From: Gnetum montanum | Lineage: Eukaryota > Streptophyta > Gnetopsida > Gnetales > Gnetaceae | Direction: 5' to 3' | Length of the DNA: 64,000 nt | NCBI GenBank assembly: GCA_015680685.1 | Contig: MNCI01009650.1 | Span: 1,031,196-1,095,195, forward strand | Part shown: piece after piece, positions 55,291 to 64,000 of the stretch | Layout: each line of letters starts with the position of its first letter | Numbering within the stretch: the stretch's first letter is position 1 | Notes under the pieces: generated by a model | Told to the model about the DNA's origin: nothing | Database searches by the model: none | What the model saw: only the letters and a program-made list of their open reading frames with translations | Position numbers and translations under genes: made by a program

Positions 55291-56460
55291 TAGTATGGCT
55301 TTAGATAGGAATGATTAACCAAATTATCTAGCTCATTTCCATCCATGTTGGCTATCCTAAACACATCATTCCTATAGGCTTTAGTGACAAGGAAGGATCC
55401 TTCCTAGTTGGCTAAGAATTCATTTGCATGCTTGTGGATGGCTATGAGGACCAGGTCACCCTCGATCTTATGCATGGTCAAGTTATGATGATGATGTTGC
55501 TTCTACCTCTCTTGATAGTGTTCAATTTGAGAAAAACACTTGCATTCATTGCTCCTCCATTAAGTCCAAGGCTACTATCTACAACTCCTTGTTTGGTTCA
55601 TCATTGATGAAGTTGGTCAAGGTTACTCTGAGTAATGGCACCTGTAATTCAAGAGGTAAAACAACTTTAGAATCATAAATCAAGTTACAAGGTGTCATAA
55701 TAGTTTTCATGCAATAGGTTGTTCTATTGTTGAGCATCTTATTAAGCAAGTTGATGATGGCCTTGTTACTTGCTTCCTCTTATCCATTGGCTTGAGGGTA
55801 ATATGGAGATGAGAAAGAATGCTTAATGCCTAGGTAATGATAGAAATATTTTTCTTCTTGACTACTAAATTAAGGTTCACTATTTGTAACTATGGTCATG
55901 GGTATGCCAAAATGAGCTACAATGTTATCTAGGATGAATTTGTAGACTTGCTTAGATGTAGTCTTCCTTAGGGGAATAGCCTCAACCACTTTCTAAAGTA
56001 TTTGGTTACAGTGATGATGAAGCTATGCCCTATAGAAGACTTAGGCATCATGGGTGCAATGATATTCAATACCCATTTTTGAAATGACCATGTTATTTGA
56101 GTGGTATTCAACTAAGTTGGTGGTACATGTATAAAGTTGCGATATCATTGGCATGTGTCACACTACTTAACCTTCTATAGGCAGTCATTTTTCATATGGG
56201 GCCAATAGTAGCCTAACCATCTAATCTTAGCAATCATAGCTCTTAGTTCTATATGTCCTCTACAAACACCCTCTTGAACCTCCTCTAGGATTGTTCTAGC
56301 TTTGGTTTTACCTAAGCACTTTAGGTGTATTCCATCATAGGATCATCAACATAATGTGTTATCACCTATGCTGACATATTGCTTTGATCACTTACATACA
56401 ACATCCTTCTGAGTAGTGGTCAGGCATTATGAGGATTTTCCATGCATAAGGTAAAATTTG
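55291..56460 (-). pseudogene. Integrase of Tat element H
   Basis: Strongly eroded. On the minus strand the zinc domain reads EGVCRGHIELRAMIAKIRWL, GYYWPHMKNDC and CDTCQ (about 56275-56130). The core shows WVLNIIAPMMPKSSIGHSF (near 56060-56000), in which the first catalytic Asp is Asn, then ITVTKYFRKW. YxPQANG-type sequence follows near 55800-55770. Stops and frameshifts occur throughout. Domain order after the second RNase H supports a Tat element. Confidence 0.75.
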
Positions 56461-56554
56461 ATATCATCATACCACTCCTTGGGAGGAGTAGTATGAATGA
56501 CAGCCATAAAGGTATCCTTAGTGCTCTATGTGATGGAAGTAGCATAGTCCATGG

Positions 56555-56944
56555 TTATGGTGGACAACTAAGGGCTAAAGTTGCAATTGCATCAGCTATG
56601 GAATTCTTATTTTGGGATATGTGTTGGATATTAATGTTTATGAATTTTTGTAACAATGACTTCCCTAAGGCACAGTAAGGTTGTAAGTGTTTGGCCTTAC
56701 ATGCATACACCTCAATTACTTGGTTAACCACAAGTTGTAAGTCACCTTTGATTGTTAAGCATTTAAATTCTAGCTCATGGACTATCATCATCCCTCTTAT
56801 CAAACCATTGTACTCTGCTATGTTGTTGGTACATGGGAACTTAAAACGATAGGAAAAGGGTTGAAACTTACCAGATGAGAATGTTAGGATGGCAGTGGCA
56901 CTAGCCCTATGGGTAGTTGAAGCTTTGTCAAAGTGCACGACCAC
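56555..56944 (-). pseudogene. Second (plant-type) RNase H of Tat element H
   Basis: A 129-codon open stretch reads VVHFDKASTTHRASATAILT, FSYRFKFPCTNNIAEYNGLI, IKGDLQLVVNQVIEVYACKA and SIADAIATLALS. This is the RNase H fold with D (FDKA), E (AEYNGLI), D (KGDLQLV) and D (ADAIA) in place. It is the additional aRNH domain that marks Tat/Ogre/Retand elements, distinct from the retroviral-type RNase H next to RT. It is intact over most of its length, although its neighbours are broken. Confidence 0.85.
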
Positions 56945-56999
56945 CTCATAACCCTTAGGTACTTAGCTAATTACATTAATATGCTCATTAGGGAACTCA

Positions 57000-57976
57000 A
57001 GATCTATGGCTTCTTGGTAATAAACAAGTAAAACTATGAGTTGTATGGCTATAGCTTGACCTTTTGTTGAGGATTTAGAGATGTAATGAAGGTCAAAGTC
57101 CAAGGCTATGGATTTTCATTAGGCTATACAACTACTTTCATAAATGTTGGTCATTATGGCTCTGAGCACATTATCTTTGGAAATGACATTGACTTGGCTT
57201 TTGAAAAGGTAGTGTCTCGACTTCTTTAATGAGAAGACTAGTGCTAGGCAATACTTCTTCACTTCAGCATATTAGGTCTCAAGGGAAACTAATGCATGAC
57301 TAAGGTAGTATACTAGCATCTCTACTTCAACATCACACTTTTGATAGAGTAGAGAAGTAATGGATGTACCAAATATGGCAAGGTAGATATAAAATGATTT
57401 ACCCTCTTTCGAAGGATAGATTGTTGATAGTTATGCCAACTCTTGCTTAAGGTTTTCAAAGGCCCCTTGACATTGAGTAGTTCACTCATAGTGAACCCCT
57501 TTCTTAAGCAAGTGTTGCATAGGCTATAATTCATTTGTAAGCCTAGAGATAAACCTAAAAATAAATTGTAATATGCATTGTAATCTCCAAAGCTCCTTAA
57601 GGTTGGTAGATGCTACCAATTTAGATATGACCTTGACCTTATCAGGATTGACACATATCCCTACTTCAAATACCACAAAGCCAAGCATCTTATCGATCTT
57701 GATATAAAAGATATATTTCTTATGATTGAGCCTAAGCACATACTTAAGGCACTAATTGAGTATAAGATCTAGGTCATTAGCATGGTCATTAGCCATTTTG
57801 AACTTAAAAACTATGTAATCTATGTAATTGTTGAGTAAACCTAGCATGTAATCATTGAAGATATGGGTCATGGCTCTCTAGCAGGTTGCTCCTACATTCT
57901 TAAGGCCAAAGGACATCATGGTATAACAAAAGGTACCCCAAGGGATCATGAAGGTTGTGCTAAGTTCATTCTCTAG
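57000..57976 (-). pseudogene. RT C-terminal part and first RNase H/connection of element H
   Basis: On the minus strand from 57976: ENELSTTFMIPWGTFCYTMM, SFGLKNVGATC, then NNYIDYIVFKFK, where the YVDD box has become YIDY. LRLNHKKYIFYIKIDKMLGF, VFEVGICVNPDKVKVISKLV and STNLKELWRLQCILQFIFRF follow (57739-57550), typical of Tat RT thumbs. The connection/RNase H (57534-57000) has KKGFTMSELLNVKGPLKTL-like and VYYLSHALVS blocks. The upstream half of RT is missing: element J begins at 57977. Confidence 0.85.
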
Positions 57977-58709
57977 TGATGAGTGGTGAGGTACCCCCTA
58001 CATCCAACCATACAAATCACTAAGGTGTTCACACATGATTTAGTTAAATTGCAAGGACCTATAGTTCTTTAGTGCACTAATTCCTTTAGGAAGAGAAATG
58101 GGCATTGAAAACATTCATTTTACACCTGTGAAGCTCAAGGGTATGGTTTAAGTGTAATTGAGGTACATGATTTTTTTCATTTTATGTTTTATAAGTTTAG
58201 TCACCTACAACAAGAATGAAAAGTATAGTAATTTAAGATCTAATTCATTCACTTACTAGCTAGCCTAACACAAGTACCCATCCCACTTTCCTAAACACAT
58301 ATAGCATTGTTGGGCTACTAAACATTAAGTGTTGCTACGTTACTAAGCATTATATGTATGCTCGAAGTGGGCATGCTTGTGTTCATTAACAACTAGAAAT
58401 TAATTGCTTAATTTAAATGCATTAAAGTAAAGTACATTAAAGGAAATATTAATCTATTCTCAGTGTTGCAAGGATTGTTAAAAGGGTTCATTTTTATTCC
58501 CATCACACTACTGCACTTAGGTACATCAATGTTTGAACAAAGATTTGTACACACTCAGACTCCCGCTGTGGGCACTTAGAAAATATTTTAACTCTAAAAA
58601 ACAAACTACAAGAGCTTCACTAACCATGAAAAAAACTAATCTCAAAATTGTATACACTATATTTATAGGCTAGTGTATACCCTGTGATATCAGATAACAT
58701 GATTTATCA
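57977..58709 (-). repeat. 3' LTR of Athila-like element J (733 bp)
   Basis: On the minus strand it starts TGATAAATCATG and ends at TGATGAGTGGTGAGGTACCC (plus-strand view). U3 has a single GATATC (near 58685), which explains the shortest LTR length in the window. CTATAAATATAG lies near 58659-58671. The left flank is TCTAG. The partner duplication would be beyond the missing 5' LTR. Confidence 0.88.
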
Positions 58710-58727
58710 TACCTCCATGCCTGAATG
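58710..58727 (-). other. Polypurine tract of element J
   Basis: The minus strand reads CATTCAGGCATGGAGGTA directly before the LTR. The GGGGG run of the sister copies has been partly replaced. Confidence 0.65.
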
Positions 58728-60720
58728 AAAACTTGTCCTTGAGGAAGAAGAGGAGGAAAAATTTCCTTACAAAATATTGGGAAAATATGGGATTATTGAC
58801 TTGCATACAAACAGACTTAGATGGAACAAATAGACTTTGAGTGTCAAGTGTACAAAGTTACAATCTTTTACAAAATTGGATGTTCATGATAAGAGAAGGG
58901 AACACCCTAGATAAAATTAACATCCAACGCCTCTTGGTAGCCAAAGAGCAAGAGAAAATATCCAACGATCATGAATAGTCCTCATCTTGTCGTACTGCTA
59001 CATCATCCTTGGTGAAGATAGTCCACTTCTAGTTCATGCTTTCCACTATAATCATAATAGAATTTTGAATTAGTATGCAATGTGTAACACATAGCTATTA
59101 AATGCCTTGTCTCATTGGTGGTTACACTTGGCTAGGTTATAATTATGGTAGATTGATTCCTTTAAGAGTGTTAGCGGGAAGGCTAACAAATAGGGCAAAA
59201 TAGATAAGCAATCCATTAAATTTGAAAAAGTTCTACATAAGAAAATATTTGAAGAGGATGTAAGAATTCACAATAATAAAAAGGAGAGTTCATTGAAAAA
59301 TGTTGTGAAGATGTGTACAATTGGATGTCATTGATGAGGTAAACAAAAGGATTTGATTGTAAAATTGTTTAAGGGTAATGAACTTAACTAACCCAACTAA
59401 AAGATATGTAAGTGGGTCCTTCCCAAAGTAGGCATAGGCCTTTTATGCCCTTGCATAACTTCAAACCAAAGAGTCCATGGGCTCTGTGGATGATTAATGG
59501 TTACAAAAGGTTAAGTGAAAAAACCCAAAAGAAACTACCTAGGAATTTCAACACATCAAACCAAGACATTGAACAAGAGCATGAAACCAGTAGTGAGGTG
59601 AGACATAGAAAGCATTGATGGATGAGAGAGAGTGGAATTGAGTTCTTAATTAAGATCACATGAAGTCTGTTGTGAATTTTATGGTTAAATGACTTGATAA
59701 GATCCATCATTAGACTAGACTAAACCAACATCATTCAATGACTTCGCATTGCCATTCTAAGACTAGTCCATCCTCCTAAAACACAAGAGTACTCCCATAG
59801 AACAACCACCATTCCTTATTAGAGAAGAAAAGAGAAGTAGGAAGTGAGGAAGGGCCTTAGTTAGAGGAGACCTTCAAGCATGGGTAACATGTCTTTCTAG
59901 TCCCATAACCAGTGTTTGTAGCCTGTTTATTTCTTCTAAGTGGTGTGCTTTCAATTCCCATCATTTTTTTTTGAAAATGGGAACCACACCATGCAAAGAC
60001 ATATGCATTTATTTTTTCTAAGGGATGTGCTTTGAATTTCCATCATTTTTTTCCAATGAGAACTACACCATGCAAAGACTTATTCAACTTCCTTTTATTG
60101 CTTGACACAAAATAGTAAGAAATCCATGAAAACACACATGCACCTAGGTAAACAGAAAGGCACAAAGAATATTGAATCCCCTTGAAGTCACACCCTGTTC
60201 AAACATTTGAATCCTTTCTAATTCTAAAAACTATAAAGTCACAAATTTATTGAAGTTTTGTTAATAAAAAAGGGACTACATGTTTCTAGAATAAGGAAAA
60301 TCATAAAGTTTGTGGATGGGTGGATGTTGTGGACTGACTACGTGTTGCATGAAAAAGAAATCATTTTCTAATAATCTGTAATAAAATTCAAAGCCAGAAT
60401 CCAGACACCAACAATCAAATAAAAAAATAGTACATACCAACATCAAGCAACACATTACCACTGTACCTGGAACTTATTAACAAAAAGTTAGAAAATCACA
60501 CCAACATAAAATAATAGAAAATATAAAAGAAAGTGTCAAATATTCAAGAAATAGCAAATGTACTAACATTGGTGTAAAAAAATTTAAAAAAGATTAAAAA
60601 CATGAAAACAAGAAGATGTAAAATAAAGAATGTGCAAAACAAAAAGTTATAAAATAAAAAATGTGTAAAACAAAAAGGGTGAAAAACTGACGAGCCACTT
60701 ATATGGTTAGCATGGGTGTC
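58728..60720 (-). other. 3' untranslated region of element J
   Basis: It closely parallels the 3' UTR of E: the conserved block (59412-59490), two hairpin units (59955-59983 and 60037-60062) and A-rich stretches near 60580-60680. ORFs at 59412-59710 differ in frame from E and are not taken as genes. Confidence 0.75.
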
Positions 60721-61186
60721 CATCTTTCCCATGACTAAGTTGAAAGGAGGAGATCCAAAATATAGAACATGGTTTTCTATTTGATTAGGTGTTTATTGTA
60801 TTTGTTGGCTTATGCTCATGGAAAGGCTTAACTTGTTGGATGTTGACTAGCTGTTTCTTATTTGGGTTCTCAAGTGTGTAGATTATCATGGTCCTAGAAG
60901 GAAAAGCTTCATAAATGATGTAAGGTCCTTCCCACAACATTTGGAACTTAGTTCATTGAGGTATGTGTGTGGGGTTTTAGTAGAGAACCTTATCTCCTAG
61001 TTGAAATTTGACTTTTTTGATTTTAAGGTCATGGTGCTTTTTGTTGTAGGCCTTGTGAAACTCATTAGATGATAGGGCCACCAATCAGTTTTTGTCTAGT
61101 AGGTTGAGATTCATTAGCCTTCTTTTTGTGCTAGACTCAAGTCAAGGTCAAGGTCATAGGCTATTGAAAGTGTATGGAGCTTGTAT
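60721..61186 (-). pseudogene. Integrase C-terminal remnant of element J
   Basis: On the minus strand: LHTLSIAYDLDLDLSLAQKE, then NLLDKNxLVALSSNEFHKAY, KVKFQLGDKVLY, TKFQMLWEGPYII and KKQLVNIQQVKPFHEHK. This matches the ends of the C, D and E integrases. At about 61186 it breaks off inside LIQSKLHTLS-type sequence, and the LTR fragment of element K begins. The rest of pol and gag of J is absent. Confidence 0.82.
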
Positions 61187-61466
61187 GTAGGCTAGTTAGA
61201 TTTAACTTTCCATTATCCCTTAACATAATTAATTTGTCTTTTATCATAATTAACAGTAGCATAAAGTTAGACAACATCATCTACCTACTTTGGACTAAAC
61301 CATACGGGACAAAGCTACCACTAGTAAAAGTGGGAAGACAGTGAACTACGATCAAAGCATAACAATCTAGATACCACAACTAGTCCCATCCATGAAATTC
61401 AACCAGATTGTGCATGAAAGCTTTTGATTTGTATGGTTGAGCGTAGGGGTACCTCGTTGCTCATCA
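61187..61466 (+). repeat. Truncated 5' LTR of element K (last 280 bp)
   Basis: It ends GGGGTACCTCGTTGCTCATCA and is followed by a PBS. It aligns with the minus strand of 6082-6427 (GGACTAAACCATACGGGACA, GTGGGAAGACAGTGAAC), so K and LTR B are one subfamily. U3 and TATA are missing. Confidence 0.82.
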
Positions 61467-61467
61467 T

Positions 61468-61485
61468 TGGTACCGTTGCTGTGAA
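61468..61485 (+). other. Primer-binding site of element K
   Basis: TGGTACCGTTGCTGTGAA starts one base after the LTR, a decayed complement of the tRNA-Asp end. Confidence 0.8.
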
Positions 61486-61592
61486 TGGTGCTATTTATCT
61501 AGATTAGTTATATCATACATGATCATTGTAAAAGGTATTAATGATATGTCTTTTAGAAAATATTAAATCACACATACTATCAACCAACAACA

Positions 61593-64000
61593 ATGTATCT
61601 CCCACATAGAAATGGCAATGCACTATATAGCGAACACATTCATTGGAGAAATAACGTGATATACGATGAAGAAAATTTGAGTAATCAACCTTATGCAGGG
61701 GTTTCTTATAATCATGATCACCCTGACAACACTCAAAGACTACACTCACCTAAGGTAGATAATCTTGGAGGAGCTGATGTAAGTCCTAGACTAGGGGAGG
61801 CCTCAAGCACTAAAACCTCCTTAAAACCTAGAACTGATAAATCAAAAGACCCCAAAGAACACCATAGAAGCCATGGAAATTCTTCTAGTTCCTCATCTCC
61901 CTCTTTTCCTTCAACATCTAGTTCTAACAAAGATAAACATAGGTATAGGGATAGAGCTCCACTAAAGAGTCAAATTAAAAACTAAAATTGAACCCACAAG
62001 AAAGGTCAAAGACAACATCATCATGATCAAATGAATCAAGATAGAAATTTCCCTCACAACCTTTTCATGATAATGAACCCTTATTGGCCACTGAGAGCCT
62101 AATGTAGATCATAGAGGTAGTAAAGATATCTCACAGGAATTACAAAAACAGTTGTCTACCTAAGATTAACATGAATGATATTCTTAAATTTGCAGGAGGC
62201 TATAATTTAGATCCAAAACATCATTTACAAGCCTTCCATGATGCTTTTGCTTTCTACAACATTGAAAGTAAGTGGCAAAAGCTTAAGCTCTTTTCTAGGA
62301 TACTAATTGATAGAGCCAAAGTGTGGTATAGATCATTGAGACCAAATTCCATCTAATGATGGTCTACAACGCTGGAACTTTTCAATGAGAAATACCAAAC
62401 CTATGCAAGAGTGTCCAATTTGAGGAGATAGATCCAAGAGTGGAAGTAAGAACAACATGAACCCTTGGACATGGACTTATATAAATATTATGCCTTACTG
62501 AATAGATTTCTAGGCCATGATTTCTCTAAGGAGAGGCAACTTTTTCACATCATATATGGGCTTCGTAATGAAACACAATAGACCCTTGGGATGTATGCCC
62601 TAGGGCAATTATATGAGCTCCAAGCCCATCAGATCTGAGAGCTAATAAAGTGTGTGGCAAAAGAAAAAGGAGAGATACACAAATGGGAGAATGTCGAGAA
62701 ACATCAATGGGACTCAACTCTTCAATAGAGGAAGGTTTACATCTATGATAAGGAGAATGAAACCATTTTTGATAAGGTGATCCTGCAACAAACCTTGCTC
62801 ATATAAAAGTCTATTGATCCACTTGAAGAAAAGTTTAATAAGATGACCAAATGAGTGCATGAAAATGTTGCAACTCTCATTGAGATGGTCAAGGAGAGGA
62901 TCATGCAAAACAAGCCAAGAAATCACACTAAACAAAGGATATAGAACCAAGAAATAGCTAGGAACACTTTTTGATAAATAAGAAAAATGGCTAAAGAAAG
63001 TGAGCCTATAGACTTAATCATAGACAAAGATAATGGATGTGCCATCTACATATATGACCATTTGAAGGGCCATTGCCCAGTCTTGTTGCATCTACAGGAG
63101 TATTGGGTAGGTGCCTTAAATATGAAGTTTGTGCAAAATCACATGCCTAGGAGATTTCCTCTTCTACAAGGTAATTACAAATAGTGTCATGATCGATCAT
63201 ACCATCCTAGGAGGACTTATTAATAGCCTCAACATGATCATCAACTGTAGTGGCAACAACCACAGTCATGGGGGAGGCCACCACCAAATCAATACTATCT
63301 ACCCTATCCACCAAAACCTCATGGATATTACATTCAACACCCTATTTCCCCATCTAGTTTTACATTCTCTACTTCAAATCACCACTAACACTCTCCCAAC
63401 AATCATCAACCCATGACATGTCCTAAGGAATCACCACCTTGCACCTCTTACCATTCATCCTACCCTCAATATTTTCACACTCCACCTCATTATTTGCCAC
63501 CGCTAACAACACAAGAAGGTTTCACATCACAATGTCAACAAACGAGTGTCACTTGTGCTACAAATATGCATAGACATGCTAACACTAGTGGGTCTCAACC
63601 ACAATGTAGGAAACATCCCTTCTAGAGGAAAGGTCGTAAGCTAAAGCAGACCATGCATGGACCCACCATATCATTCAAGCCAGCATAAGGCCAATTTAGT
63701 GCACCACCTCCCTTGCCTCAACCAACATCCTTCAACAATACACATGGGCCACCATCCATCAATACTCTAATCCCAAATCCATCCAATGAATCTACAAGCA
63801 CGGGAAGACAAATACATCCATGCATACCATATCATGATCAAGGGTGCAATCATGGGCTAGCCATCCATAATATTAACACACCTCATACCCTAACCCATCA
63901 TACATTTAACCATCAAGTGTGTGACCAAAAATTTTTCTAACCACCACACCACCAATAGACACCCAATGTCTGGGGTATGGATAGTTCCCAATCTTTCATA
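61593..64000 (+). pseudogene. Athila-like gag of element K, cut by the window edge
   Basis: The ATG at 61593 (MYLPHRNGNALYSEHIHW) opens the longest intact N-terminal segment (to 61985), rich in Ser/Pro/Lys. The gag core follows: ILKFAGGYNLDPKHHLQAFH (62183-62242), LFNEKYQTYARVSNLRR (near 62376) and MYALGQLYELQAHQI (near 62590-62640). The knuckle reads GCAIYIYDHLKGHCPVLLHL (63037-63096): relative to CEICQYDHPKGCC the second Cys is Tyr, while the His and last Cys remain. A Pro/Tyr/His/Gln-rich tail runs to the right edge. Frameshifts and stops interrupt the core. Protease and pol would follow outside the window. Confidence 0.87.

Noticed and set aside
59412-59618. Plus-strand ORF in element J
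   Set aside because: It lies antisense in the 3' UTR over the conserved block, and the equivalent frame in E and C is not open.
1-64000. CRISPR arrays, rRNA and tRNA genes
   Set aside because: No regularly spaced identical repeats with unique spacers, no conserved rRNA blocks and no cloverleaf-forming tRNA were seen. The tRNA-like matches are only the 18-base primer-binding sites.

Overview
The window is plant nuclear DNA: AT-rich, CpG-poor and built almost entirely of old, nested Ty3/gypsy LTR retrotransposons. No intact host gene was recognised. The evidence is direct: pol domains of the Athila lineage (RT with LDGYSGYNQI and FMDDFSTYG), primer-binding sites complementary to plant tRNA-Asp, Tat-lineage pol with a second RNase H, TATAAATA boxes in the LTRs and 5-bp target-site duplications. 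The density and age of the elements suggest a large-genome seed plant. A gymnosperm is plausible, but the sequence alone does not settle it.

Layout, left to right. (1) 1-3580: 5' end of a minus-strand Athila-like element A (gag, PBS, LTR). (2) 3581-5676: a decayed unassigned coding stretch. (3) 5677-6427: an LTR broken by two single Ns, with the piece between them inverted. (4) 6429-9390: a pol-less Tat-like gag/protease remnant ending in a 32-bp tandem repeat. (5) 9391-11550: non-TE-like sequence with one CpG-retaining exon-like fragment and a degenerate simple repeat. (6) 11556-21651: complete plus-strand Athila-like element C (TSD gttgt/gttgc). (7) 22831-32874: complete plus-strand element D (perfect TSD attag). 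(8) 33541-35464 plus 46473-46810: gag of an outer element F, split by complete minus-strand element E (35470-46472, perfect TSD atgag). E is itself split in gag by a solo LTR, I (43539-44489). (9) About 46900-52936: element G (iMet-type PBS, gag), its gag split by a solo LTR (51255-52667). (10) 52937-57976: 3' part of a minus-strand Tat element H, whose 3' LTR carries two head-to-head fragments of a PHT1 phosphate transporter. (11) 57977-61186: 3' part of a minus-strand Athila-like element J. (12) 61187-64000: 5' part of a plus-strand Athila-like element K, running off the right edge.

The Athila-like copies A, C, D, E, I, J and K share one design. Each LTR runs from TGAT to ATCA. In every copy whose U3 is present, U3 holds an array of CGATATCG-like units about 17 bp apart, just upstream of CTATAAATA (K keeps only the LTR end). 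PBS-TGGCGCC is followed by gag with a CX2CX3HX4C knuckle, then protease, RT, RNase H and integrase, a roughly 2-kb 3' UTR without an env-like ORF, and a GTGGGGGTA polypurine tract. All coding regions carry stops and frameshifts, so none should encode an autonomous element. Most interesting are the inverted PHT1 capture, the variable U3 palindrome array, a hairpin in the 3' UTR with apparent covariation, and the N-bracketed inverted segment that looks like an assembly error.
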